Origin: Acidimicrobiaceae bacterium
Lineage (GTDB): Bacteria; Actinomycetota; Acidimicrobiia; Acidimicrobiales; Acidimicrobiaceae
DNA: 13,904 nt
Assembly: GCA_013044415.1 (NCBI GenBank)
Contig: JABEUO010000244.1
Coordinates: 1-13,904 of the forward strand
Reading direction: 5' to 3'
The position numbers and the translations under genes are program-made. The notes under the pieces were generated by a model. The model was not told the DNA's origin, searched no databases, and saw only the letters and a list, made by a program, of their open reading frames with translations. How positions within the stretch are numbered: the stretch's first letter is position 1; each line of letters begins with the position of its first letter. Of the stretch, positions 1 to 7,009 are shown in pieces.

Positions 1-159
1 CAGCATTCGCGCCAGCGTCGGTTGCTATGCAACCTCCGACCCCGACCGGGGTGTACGAAAACTCCGGAATGGGTGTACGGATTCGTCGGAATAAGCACTC
101 CAGCGAAGTGGTCCTAAGATTCCGTTCAGCTGGTCCAAAGACTCAAGCGAATCGGTCCA
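1..159. mobile_element. Putative insertion-sequence end with 22-bp-spaced repeats (IS21-like?)
   Basis: This stretch has no gene but carries two families of short repeats, each spaced by exactly 22 bp. GGGTGTACG starts at 49 and 71, and the two 22-mers match at about 17 of 22 positions. GGTCC(A/T)AA starts at 110, 132 and 154. Arrays of about 20-22 bp repeats just inside the ends are typical of IS21-family elements, whose termini are 5'-TG...CA-3'. The last repeat gives ...GGTCCA ending at 159, so the element would end there, with the rest lying to the left of the window. No transposase sequence is present. The family assignment rests on repeat architecture and memory of similar ends, so it is tentative. 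A bacterial regulatory array is the alternative. Confidence 0.4.
40..51. other. Short GC-rich hairpin near left edge
   Basis: CCCCG-AC-CGGGG is a perfect 5-bp stem with a 2-base loop, immediately before the first GGGTGTACG repeat. A second, imperfect hairpin lies at 17-40 (GTCGGTTGC pairing with GCAACCTCCGAC with a bulge). Either could end transcription from an element gene lying to the left, but no T-run follows. Confidence 0.25.
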
Positions 160-422
160 AATATAGGGGAAGAGTAAGTTGAGGGCCTACGTTTTACCCT
201 GGCTTGCGGCGTCTCTTAGCCTCTCCGGTGGCTGCTCTGATATCAAGAGCAGTTCATCGCCTGTGGCATTGGGGCCTTTGGGATAGACACCTTGCCATAA
301 GGATGAAATACCTCGACCTAATAGGCACTTCCCAATCCGTGTGACATCAACTTTTCGAACCGTCCGGATGCCGACCCGAATGCCTGGTGGTGTGCCAGGG
401 GTGCCTTGTGAGCCAAGGTCGG
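160..422. other. Region after ctaG: one doubtful small frame, no recognised gene
   Basis: Between the putative insertion-sequence end and the ctaG stop codon there is no recognised gene. The only frame of note is the TTG-initiated 79-codon frame described separately. A 7-bp hairpin with a 7-base loop (CTGCTCT 232-238, AGAGCAG 246-252) could slow or stop transcription coming from ctaG, but it has no T-tract on either side. Confidence 0.4.
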
Positions 423-426
423 TCAA
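187..426 (-). CDS. Doubtful 79-codon hypothetical frame overlapping the ctaG stop
   Basis: I do not recognise this protein. The frame begins at a TTG that overlaps the ctaG stop codon in a TTGA arrangement (423-426), and ends with TAG at 187-189. It has no ATG or GTG alternative near the start. The nearest Shine-Dalgarno-like bases (GAGGA) abut the TTG directly, too close for efficient use. The product would be basic in its first half (IRVGIRTVRKVDVTR) and Gly/Pro-rich, with one Cys, no membrane helix and no obvious motif. The stop-start overlap would fit translational coupling to ctaG. Equally, this may be chance open frame between ctaG and the mobile-element end. The weak start makes the second reading more likely. 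Confidence 0.22.
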   Translation of the reverse strand: MTDLGSQGTPGTPPGIRVGIRTVRKVDVTRIGKCLLGRGISSLWQGVYPKGPNATGDELLLISEQPPERLRDAASQGKT

Positions 427-1403
427 TCCTCAGGTTCAGCTGCAGAATATGCCGGTCCGCGGCGTACTCGCTTGATCCATGGCAAGGCGTTGTCCCGGAA
501 TGTTCCCTTTTCAGACATGTTTAGCCAAAGGTAAATGTTGTAGTAGGCGGTATACACGAAGGGCTCCATGCACAAAACCCAAAGGATCGACGCCCCGATC
601 TGCTGGTCCGCCATCGGTGACAATGTCTTAGATGGAATGTGACTATACACAGCGAACCAAGGATGGTGGGTGAGACCTAAAATCATTGCCAACGCCCAGC
701 TTGAATAGGTGCAGCCGAGAATGACTCCAAGGCGCACTATTGGATTTGGTATCCGAGATGGATAGGGCGGTGAGTCTACGAGATGGAAAAAAAGTAGGAA
801 GCCAGCGGTAATAAAGCTCAGGTGCATGATATCCATCACGTACTTGTTGTCGACTCCGTACGTCATCATTTTGGGCACGAACCACAACCACATAACGACA
901 TTGAAATATGCAAAATCTAGCCAGGGGTTTGTGATTACTCTGACCGCGGAGCCGGTTAATCCATCACCTGTTAGGGAGGCACCAATCCTTTCTGTCAGAC
1001 CACGGAGGGATTGCGGAACTCCTGCCTTCATGACATGCCAAGGCCGGGAGCCTGCGAGAAGTGGTGGCGCTGCGATCATGACCATAACATGAAAGAGCAT
1101 GTGCACCCATAGATAGACCATCGACCAGAAGAGAATCGGTGATAAAAAGGCAAGTGCCCACAAGCCCATTCCTACTGCAAAGCTAATGATTTTCTTTGCT
1201 TCTGTGCCAGGGGCCTTTTCTCCATTGATCTGGTTTTGCCGTAATAGGACTGGGAGGCCACGAAGGTAGAGGATCGTAGGAATAAGAATAAATGGCACCG
1301 AAATTATCGGATCAAGTGACCAATTCGCCGCGAGGTATTTAGCCACGAATCCAACTTGCGCAGAAGCGAAGGACATGTTCATGTCGGGGCTAGTCATCGA
1401 CAC
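423..1403 (-). CDS. ctaG: Cytochrome c oxidase assembly protein, CtaG/Caa3 family
   Basis: This is a membrane protein of the Caa3_CtaG family, which assists copper insertion or assembly of caa3-type haem-copper oxidases. Seven hydrophobic helices can be read at about residues 34-50, 72-92, 99-117, 163-179, 190-208, 222-243 and 270-295. Conserved features are H101xxxH105 in helix 3, the following PPLLAGSRPW, D191xxH194 and H207 in helix 5, and ADQQIGA at 265-271. The C-terminal tail is charged and probably cytoplasmic. The longest frame starts at GTG 1403, but the GGGGTG ribosome site (1405-1410) is only one base from it. It lies seven bases from the ATG at 1397, so a 324-residue protein starting MTSPDMNM is more likely. 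No oxidase subunit genes are in the window. The gene sits about 200 bases downstream of fdsA and is probably transcribed separately. The family call is firm; the symbol is by family, and the exact substrate oxidase is unknown. Confidence 0.87.
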   Translation of the reverse strand: MSMTSPDMNMSFASAQVGFVAKYLAANWSLDPIISVPFILIPTILYLRGLPVLLRQNQINGEKAPGTEAKKIISFAVGMGLWALAFLSPILFWSMVYLWVHMLFHVMVMIAAPPLLAGSRPWHVMKAGVPQSLRGLTERIGASLTGDGLTGSAVRVITNPWLDFAYFNVVMWLWFVPKMMTYGVDNKYVMDIMHLSFITAGFLLFFHLVDSPPYPSRIPNPIVRLGVILGCTYSSWALAMILGLTHHPWFAVYSHIPSKTLSPMADQQIGASILWVLCMEPFVYTAYYNIYLWLNMSEKGTFRDNALPWIKRVRRGPAYSAAEPED

Positions 1404-1404
1404 T

Positions 1405-1410
1405 CACCCC
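1405..1410 (-). promoter_or_regulatory. Ribosome binding site that decides the ctaG start
   Basis: On the minus strand this reads GGGGTG. It is seven bases from ATG 1397 and one base from GTG 1403, favouring the ATG start and shortening CtaG by two residues. Confidence 0.5.
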
Positions 1411-1437
1411 ATCTATCTACCATGCAGTCCATCTATC
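1409..1437. repeat. Pair of 9-bp direct repeats in the ctaG leader
   Basis: CCATCTATC occurs at 1409-1417 and again at 1429-1437, exactly 20 bp apart (GATAGATGG on the gene strand). The copy nearer the gene overlaps the ribosome binding site. Spacing of about two helical turns would suit a regulator binding one face of the DNA, or the repeats may act in the mRNA leader. No known motif is recognised. Confidence 0.35.
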
Positions 1438-1450
1438 CATGTCGTCACCG

Positions 1451-1479
1451 AATTTAGGTGTCCTGTCCTTAGAGCGCAA
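1451..1479 (-). promoter_or_regulatory. Weak candidate promoter for ctaG
   Basis: On the minus strand TTGCGC (1474-1479) and TAAATT (1451-1456) are separated by 17 bp, about 50 bases before the ctaG ATG. Only 3 of 6 and 4 of 6 bases match the sigma-70 consensus, so this is a guess guided by spacing. A better -35 (TTGAAA, 1485-1490) has no -10 at proper distance. Confidence 0.2.
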
Positions 1480-1527
1480 TTCTCTTTCAATCGGATCTAG
1501 CCGCGATATAAATGCCGTGCAAGATGC

Positions 1528-1571
1528 TCGCCCACCTACCAGCTACTCACAGTTGAATGGTAGGTGGGCGA
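1528..1571 (-). terminator. Perfect 13-bp hairpin downstream of fdsA
   Basis: TCGCCCACCTACC (1528-1540) and its exact complement (1559-1571) form a 13-bp stem around an 18-base loop, starting 33 bases after the fdsA stop codon. The position suits a terminator of the fds operon. There is no T-tract on the minus-strand exit side, and the opposite exit reads ATAAGTTTT. It may therefore be a stem-only actinobacterial terminator or mRNA-stabilising structure, or an operator for ctaG. Confidence 0.5.
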
Positions 1572-1603
1572 ATAAGTTTTACAGATCCTCGATGGTCAGT
1601 CTA

Positions 1604-4600
1604 TCAAACCCCTACACCATCTTTGAGTAGGTGGCCGGCTTCAACCGCCAATGGATCCAGTCCCGCGGAATCAAGATGCTCTAAAAACTGGCTTCGCATC
1701 GATGGTGCCCAGAACCGCCTGAGGTGGTTGGCGACGGCGGATACGGCCTCATCGTGAGGATAGTGGCTGAAGTTCTCACTGATCTGGTTGACAACACGTA
1801 CTAGGTCGCTCCGCAAACCACTAGCGTCGTGGTGTGAAGTTGGCGAGCTAGCTGTCAAGTCTCCCTGATGTCCCTGATCTGCTCCACCGAGTTCCTGTGA
1901 CCTGTTGCCGAGCCTCACTTGAACTGCCGTCACTTTGTATTCAGGACAACTCGTTGCCCAATCAGCATTATCGGTGGTCACAATGTTGGCTCCTGAAGTC
2001 GGATGGTGGAAGGTGGTGTAAACAACTCCCTGAGGAACTCGCTCTGTGACTTCGGCTCGCAGTGCGGTTTCACCGATTCTGGAGGATACCGTAACCCACT
2101 CACCATCTTTGATGCCCCGGTCCTCTGCATCAAATGGATTTATCTCCAATACGTCCTCTGGATGCCAGGCCACGTTTTCGGTTCGCCTTGTTTGGGCCCC
2201 GACGTTATATTGCGTTAGTATCCGCCCGGTCGTCAATATAAGGGGGAAGCGTCTATTGGTCCTCTCAGTGGTCGCAACAAATGGAGTCTGCATAAACCGA
2301 CCCTTGCCCCTAACAAACCGACCGATGTGCATGATTGGCGTGCCTTCTTGGGCAGATTCGTTGCAGGGCCACTGAAGACTTCCGAGTCTGTCAAGCTTAT
2401 CAAATGAGACACCAGCGAATGTCGGCGTGGTCCTGGCGATCTCGTCCATGATTTCACTTGCGTCGTTATACGACATCGGATAGCCCATTGCAGTGGCAAT
2501 TTCCGCCACCGCCTGCCACTCGTGCTTAGCACTCTTGGGGGGCATCACCGGGCGCACACGGTTGATTCGTCGCTCCGCATTTGTGAATGTGCCATCCTTT
2601 TCCAGGAAGGATGTTCCAGGAAGGAAGAGGTGTGCAAAGTGAGAAGTCTCATTCAAAAATAGGTCCTGCACCACGCAGAACTCCAGGTTTTCAAGCGCCT
2701 CTTTAACGTGTTTCGTGTCGGGATCAGATTGTGCGATGTCCTCACCTTGGACAAAGAGAGCCTTGAAGCTTCCGTCGATGGCGGCATCGAACATATTCGG
2801 AATTCTGAGCCCAGGCTCCTTGTCTAGGCTTCTTCCCCACGTGGTCTCGAAGAGACCTCGCACTGAGTCGTCGCTAACATGACGATATCCAGGAAATTCA
2901 TGCGGGAACGACCCCATGTCACACGAACCCTGGACGTTGTTTTGACCCCTTAGTGGGTTCACGCCGACTCCAGGTTTCCCAATATTTCCAGTTGCCATGG
3001 CTAAGTTAGCGAGGCCCATAACCATGGTTGAACCCTGCGAATGCTCCGTAACGCCAAGGCCATAATATATAGCTCCGTTGGGCCCTTTTGCATACAATCT
3101 TGCGGCTTCGCGTACCAGTTTGGCATCGACTCCGGTAATAGATTCGAGTTCCTCGGGGCTGTTTTCCGATCGGGAAATAAACTCTTTCCAGGCCAGAAAA
3201 TCCGCTGTTTCACAGCGCTGCTCGATAAAGTCCTGATCGAGTAGACCTTCGGTCACAATCACGTGTGAAAGAGCGTTCACGATTGCGACATTGGTTCCAG
3301 GGTGTAGTTGAAGATGATACTCCGCCTCGACATGGGGCGTTTTCACCAAACCAATCCTTCGAGGGTCAATTACGATGAGCTTAGCCCCTTCTCGCAGCCT
3401 CTTTTTCATCCTAGAGGCGAACACCGGATGCGCCTCGGTGGGGTTTGCTCCTATCAGCATGATTACATCGGCCTTTTCAACCGATTTAAAGTCTTGGGTG
3501 CCGGCGGATGTTCCGAAGGTTTGGCTTAATCCGAATCCGGTCGGAGAGTGACAGACCCTAGCGCAGGTATCGACATTGTTGTTCCCGAAGCCGGCTCTGA
3601 CCATTTTCTGTACAGCAAAGACTTCTTCGTTGGTGCATCGGGAAGAAGTAATTCCGCCAATTGCCCCGGTACCAAAGGTCTTTTGAATGGACTTAAACTT
3701 CTCAGCCGCATACTGAATTGCTTCATCCCAGCCGATCTCTTTCCAAGGATCGGTGATCGAGTCACGCACCATCGGCGATAGTATTCGTTCCTTGTGGGTT
3801 GCATACCCCCACGCAAAACGGCCCTTTACACAAGAGTGACCCTCATTAGCTCCCCCATCCTTATAGGGGACCATCCGGACTACTTGATCACCTCGCATTT
3901 CAGCTTTAAAGCTGCATCCGACGCCACAGTAAGCGCATGTTGTAATCACGGTCCGATTCGGCATACCCAGGTCGATGACGGACTTCTCTTGGAGGGTCGA
4001 GGTTGGACACGCCTGCACGCAAGCGCCGCACGAAACGCACTCTGAGGAGAAAAAGTCCAGCTTAGGGCCGGGTGCAACCTTTGAGTCGAATCCCCTTCCA
4101 GAAATAGTAAGAGCGAAGGTACCCTGAATTTCTTCACAAGCCCTTACGCAGCGAGAGCAGACGATACACTTGGCTGGTTCGAAGGTGAAGTAGGGGTTTG
4201 ACTCATCCTTCTTCGAATCGAGGTGGTTCTCACCCGCATATCCATAGCGGACATCCCTAAGGCCTACTACTCCAGCCATGTCCTGCAATTCGCAGTCTCC
4301 GTTTGCCGCACAGGTGAGGCACTCGAGGGGGTGGTCCGATATGTAAAGCTCCATTACATTTCGGCGGAGTCTTTCAACCTTTGTGGTTTGCGTTCTCACC
4401 TTCATTCCGGCCGCCACAGGCGTTGTGCAAGAAGCCGGAGTGCCTTTTTGACCCTCGATCTCTACGAGGCAAAGTCGGCAGGATCCGAAGGACTGCAAAC
4501 TGTCGGTTGCACAGAGCTTGGGAATATCTATCCCAGCTAGCGCCGCAGCTCTCATCACCGATGTACCCGCAGGTACGTCTACGGAAATCCCGTCTATGGA

Positions 4601-4666
4601 AACTTCTACGGTAACCCCATCAAACTTTGGCGGGGTTCCCAAGTCATGTTCTTTGAGTAGCGTCAC
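1604..4666 (-). CDS. fdsA: NAD-dependent formate dehydrogenase alpha subunit fused to delta subunit (FdsA-FdsD)
   Basis: This is the catalytic subunit that oxidises formate to CO2 at a molybdenum bis-pterin centre in the cytoplasm; it has no Tat or Sec signal. From the N-terminus it has a [2Fe-2S] ferredoxin domain (C52, C63, C66, C80) and a NuoG-like His-Cys3 cluster (H112, C116, C119, C125). Two [4Fe-4S] sites follow (C167/170/173/177 and C210/213/216/220), then the cluster next to the active site (C244, C247, C251, C279). The Mo ligand is C372 followed by H373 in CARVCHSP, a cysteine rather than selenocysteine enzyme. R573 in PLRGQNNVQG matches the conserved active-site arginine. After the Mo domain (about 238-917) comes a Gly/Gln/Ser/His linker (918-950). 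A segment (951-1016) then matches the small FdsD subunit, including HLRRFWAPSMRSQFLEH. FdsD is normally a separate gene product. The start is GTG 4666, with AGGAG seven bases upstream. The gene is third in the fdsGBA operon, 46 bases after fdsB. Confidence 0.94.
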   Translation of the reverse strand: MTLLKEHDLGTPPKFDGVTVEVSIDGISVDVPAGTSVMRAAALAGIDIPKLCATDSLQSFGSCRLCLVEIEGQKGTPASCTTPVAAGMKVRTQTTKVERLRRNVMELYISDHPLECLTCAANGDCELQDMAGVVGLRDVRYGYAGENHLDSKKDESNPYFTFEPAKCIVCSRCVRACEEIQGTFALTISGRGFDSKVAPGPKLDFFSSECVSCGACVQACPTSTLQEKSVIDLGMPNRTVITTCAYCGVGCSFKAEMRGDQVVRMVPYKDGGANEGHSCVKGRFAWGYATHKERILSPMVRDSITDPWKEIGWDEAIQYAAEKFKSIQKTFGTGAIGGITSSRCTNEEVFAVQKMVRAGFGNNNVDTCARVCHSPTGFGLSQTFGTSAGTQDFKSVEKADVIMLIGANPTEAHPVFASRMKKRLREGAKLIVIDPRRIGLVKTPHVEAEYHLQLHPGTNVAIVNALSHVIVTEGLLDQDFIEQRCETADFLAWKEFISRSENSPEELESITGVDAKLVREAARLYAKGPNGAIYYGLGVTEHSQGSTMVMGLANLAMATGNIGKPGVGVNPLRGQNNVQGSCDMGSFPHEFPGYRHVSDDSVRGLFETTWGRSLDKEPGLRIPNMFDAAIDGSFKALFVQGEDIAQSDPDTKHVKEALENLEFCVVQDLFLNETSHFAHLFLPGTSFLEKDGTFTNAERRINRVRPVMPPKSAKHEWQAVAEIATAMGYPMSYNDASEIMDEIARTTPTFAGVSFDKLDRLGSLQWPCNESAQEGTPIMHIGRFVRGKGRFMQTPFVATTERTNRRFPLILTTGRILTQYNVGAQTRRTENVAWHPEDVLEINPFDAEDRGIKDGEWVTVSSRIGETALRAEVTERVPQGVVYTTFHHPTSGANIVTTDNADWATSCPEYKVTAVQVRLGNRSQELGGADQGHQGDLTASSPTSHHDASGLRSDLVRVVNQISENFSHYPHDEAVSAVANHLRRFWAPSMRSQFLEHLDSAGLDPLAVEAGHLLKDGVGV

Positions 4667-4673
4667 TTTCGCT

Positions 4674-4678
4674 CTCCT
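4674..4678 (-). promoter_or_regulatory. Strong ribosome binding site fixing the GTG start of fdsA
   Basis: AGGAG on the minus strand, inside AGAGGAGAGC, is seven bases before the GTG at 4666. This supports that non-ATG start. Confidence 0.65.
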
Positions 4679-4712
4679 CTATCTGGTTCGCATAACATGC
4701 CGGTGTTGTAAA

Positions 4713-6278
4713 TCATCTTGAGGCCGCCAGTTGACCATTAACTAGCCCCAATTCTTCTGGGAAATGCTCCAATACGGACAAGACTGGCATCGGTGTAAGA
4801 CCACCCATCGCACAAAGCGAGCCATCTATCATCGTTTGGCAGAGGTCTTTGAGAAGTTCCACGTTCGCATAAACGTCTTGTCCGCTTAAGATTCGATCTA
4901 TGACCTCGACTCCCCGAACGGAGCCAATCCTGCATGGAGTACACTTCCCGCACGATTCAACAGAACAAAATTCCATGGCAAATCTCGCCTGGCGTCCCAT
5001 ATTTGCTGTGTCGTCAAAGACCACGATCCCACCGTGCCCTACCATTGCATTAGCGGCGGCGAAGGTTTCGTAGTCCATTTTTAAGTCGAACTTAGACGAT
5101 GGAATGTAAGAGCCCAGCGGTCCACCGACCTGGGCAGCCTTGACGGGCCGTGAGCTACGGGAGCCCCCTCCGAATTCGTTGATCAATGTATCCAAAGTTA
5201 CGCCAAATGGAACTTCGACTATGCCTGGTCTAGCTAGGTTGCCGGAAAGTTGGAATACTTGAGTACCCCTCGATTTTGCAATTCCCATCTCGGAGTAGAA
5301 CTCTGGGCCTTTTGCGAGGATCGACGGTACTGCAGCCAACGAAAGTACATTGTTGACCACCGTTGGCTTTTGGAAAAGGCCCTCAATCGCTGGTAGGGGA
5401 GGTTTAGCCCTAATGACCCCGCGCCGACCTTCGAGGCTTTCGAGCATCGCAGTCTCTTCGCCACAGATGTAAGCACCGGCTCCCGACCTCACATAAAGGT
5501 CAAAACTATGATCCGATCCGAGTACCGACTGACCGAGCCAATTATTCTGATAACCAATAGCGATTGCCGCCTTCAATGTCGATATCGCGTCGGGATATTC
5601 CGAGCGAACGTAGATGTAACCCTCAGTCGCACCTACGGCAATGCCGGAGATGATCATCGCCTCGATCAGTAAGAGAGGGTCGCCTTCCATCAGCATCCTG
5701 TCTGCATAGGTCCCACTGTCGCCTTCGTCGGCATTGCAACAGACGAACTTCTGATCGGAATTTGCCTCAAGTACCGTCTTCCACTTGATCCCAGTGGGAA
5801 ATCCCGCCCCACCTCTTCCTCGAATCCCAGATTTGGTAACGGCGAGAACGATGTCATTTTGACTCATCGAAAGGGCGGCTTTGAGCCCACTTAGCCCACC
5901 ATTCGCAATATAAGCATCTACCGATAATGGGTCGCTAAGTCCCATCCTTGCAAAAGTAACCCGATTCTGACTAGCGAGGTATGGGATTGCTTCGGTTAGT
6001 CCCAGTGACAAGCGGTGGTCTTTGCCTTCGAGGAAGCCGGAGTCAAATAGACCTTCTACGTCTGCTGCACTAACTGGGCCGTATGCGACTCTTCCAGCTG
6101 GGGTAAGTACTTCGACAAGTGGTTCGAGCCAAAACATTCCCCTGGAACCATTTCTAACGAGCTCAATGTTGATCTGTCGACGCGCCGCCTGCTGGGCTAT
6201 GGCTACTGCGATGTCATCGGCACCTACCGACCTGGCAGCAGAATCCTTTGGGACGTAAACTTGAATCACTTCGGTCAT
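4713..6278 (-). CDS. fdsB: NAD-dependent formate dehydrogenase beta subunit (NuoF-like, FMN/NAD)
   Basis: This is the diaphorase subunit that passes electrons from the FdsA clusters through a [4Fe-4S] centre and FMN to NAD+. Residues 1-120 form the N-terminal extension typical of FdsB (VYVP..., LVRNGSRGMFWLEPLVEV), absent from the shorter NuoF of complex I. The FMN/NAD core follows. GIRGRGGAGFPTGIKW (151-166) is the glycine-rich FMN loop. CNADEGDSGTYADR (181-194) and SGAGAYICGEETAMLESLEG (265-284) are the other signature stretches. The [4Fe-4S] ligands are C443, C446 and C449 in ESCGKCTPCR, plus C489 in DGSLCAMGG. At 521 residues it has the usual FdsB length. Its ATG (6276-6278) overlaps the fdsG stop in an ATGA junction, implying translational coupling; only a weak GGGGC site precedes it. 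A NADP- or ferredoxin-dependent variant cannot be excluded, but the neighbours make formate dehydrogenase secure. Confidence 0.94.
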   Translation of the reverse strand: MTEVIQVYVPKDSAARSVGADDIAVAIAQQAARRQINIELVRNGSRGMFWLEPLVEVLTPAGRVAYGPVSAADVEGLFDSGFLEGKDHRLSLGLTEAIPYLASQNRVTFARMGLSDPLSVDAYIANGGLSGLKAALSMSQNDIVLAVTKSGIRGRGGAGFPTGIKWKTVLEANSDQKFVCCNADEGDSGTYADRMLMEGDPLLLIEAMIISGIAVGATEGYIYVRSEYPDAISTLKAAIAIGYQNNWLGQSVLGSDHSFDLYVRSGAGAYICGEETAMLESLEGRRGVIRAKPPLPAIEGLFQKPTVVNNVLSLAAVPSILAKGPEFYSEMGIAKSRGTQVFQLSGNLARPGIVEVPFGVTLDTLINEFGGGSRSSRPVKAAQVGGPLGSYIPSSKFDLKMDYETFAAANAMVGHGGIVVFDDTANMGRQARFAMEFCSVESCGKCTPCRIGSVRGVEVIDRILSGQDVYANVELLKDLCQTMIDGSLCAMGGLTPMPVLSVLEHFPEELGLVNGQLAASR

Positions 6279-6787
6279 AGTGTCACGCCCCTTATCTCAT
6301 CGGCAAGCTCCGCTATCCGTTCAGTACTCATTCGACCGATGAGCTTTTCGTCCACCATGATCGCCGGCGAAAGGGCGCAGTTACCTAAGCAGAAGACTTC
6401 TTCAAGGGTGACGGACCGTTCTGAATTGGTCGAACCAAGCTTGGTTTCGAAGACCTCTTGGGCGCTCTCAACAAGCTTGTCGGCCCCAACCGATTGACAA
6501 GATTCGCCTCTACATATCTTGACCAAGAACCCCCCAGGTGCCTCGGTCCGGAGATCTTTGTAGAATGTCACGACCCCATAGACCTCGGCCTGAGACAAGT
6601 TCAGTTCCTCAGCAAGGATCGCTATCGCGTCCTCATGGATATAACCGAAGGTCCCCTGCAGATCGTTGAGGATTTCCAGTAATGGACCGCGCTCGCCTTT
6701 ATGGCGAAGGACAACTTCACGAGCCGCATCGGTAGACCACGATGCGAACTGCTTTGGCTCTGCCAAATAATTCACCATTTCCCCCAC
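6275..6787 (-). CDS. fdsG: NAD-dependent formate dehydrogenase gamma subunit (NuoE-like [2Fe-2S])
   Basis: This is a small thioredoxin-fold ferredoxin subunit partnering FdsB. The [2Fe-2S] ligands are C92 and C97 (ICRGESCQ) with C133 and C137 (FCLGNCALSPA), the standard NuoE/FdsG CxxxxC...CxxxC pattern. The N-terminal helical part, GPLLEILNDLQGTFGYI (35-51) and VYGVVTFYKDL (69-79), is also typical. It is first in the fdsGBA operon and overlaps fdsB by four bases. The start is uncertain. GTG 6787 gives 170 residues but has no ribosome site. ATG 6778 and the adjacent GTG 6775 lie just after GGGGGA, rather close. The difference is at most four residues and does not touch the domain. Confidence 0.92.
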   Translation of the reverse strand: MGEMVNYLAEPKQFASWSTDAAREVVLRHKGERGPLLEILNDLQGTFGYIHEDAIAILAEELNLSQAEVYGVVTFYKDLRTEAPGGFLVKICRGESCQSVGADKLVESAQEVFETKLGSTNSERSVTLEEVFCLGNCALSPAIMVDEKLIGRMSTERIAELADEIRGVTL

Positions 6788-6830
6788 TAATCAAACGTTA
6801 CCCGAAACCGACCAAATTCGCAACGAGGCC

Positions 6831-6844
6831 TATTTGCCCAAATA
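6831..6844. promoter_or_regulatory. 14-bp palindrome, possible operator of the fds operon
   Basis: TATTTG-CC-CAAATA is a perfect 6-bp inverted repeat with a 2-base centre, about 50 bases before the fdsG start. Its size and symmetry suit a dimeric helix-turn-helix regulator. I do not recognise the motif. Confidence 0.3.
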
Positions 6845-6911
6845 TGGTTCTTGTTGTCGAGAAGCCCTACCTGGATCCTATACGCCTATCATGAGGTGCA
6901 GTCGACGTCTC

Positions 6912-6930
6912 TGAGGCTAGCCTAACAGAA
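6912..6930 (-). promoter_or_regulatory. DtxR/IdeR-like iron box upstream of fdsG
   Basis: On the minus strand this 19-mer (TTCTGTTAGGCTAGCCTCA) matches the recalled DtxR/IdeR consensus TTAGGTTAGGCTAACCTAA at 15 of 19 positions. It contains a perfect 10-bp palindrome, AGGCTAGCCT (6914-6923). It lies about 135 bases before fdsG and directly after TATATT, where a bound repressor would block transcription. Iron control would make sense for an operon whose products carry many Fe-S clusters. A manganese (MntR-like) member of the same regulator family is the alternative. No regulator gene is in the window. Confidence 0.45.
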
Positions 6931-7009
6931 ATATATCTTAAGAATGTCTGTGAACTTACACCACAGAATTTGTTGTTAGGCGCTTGGGTAGGTTAAGGCG
7001 TGATAGGCG

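Noticed and set aside
3550..3560. Possible selenocysteine site in FdsA
   Set aside because: The active-site codon in CARVCHSP reads as cysteine (C372), and the frame is open throughout without an in-frame TGA, so this is a Cys-type enzyme.
3794..4540. Plus-strand frames antisense to fdsA, some with several cysteines
   Set aside because: They lie opposite the conserved cluster-binding region of fdsA; the open frames and cysteines follow from the codons of the real gene.
1604..6787. Complex I (nuoEFG) instead of formate dehydrogenase
   Set aside because: The order E-F-G is shared, but the third protein has the CARVCH active site and NNVQG arginine of formate dehydrogenases. The beta subunit has the FdsB extension, the delta domain is present, and there are no other nuo genes.
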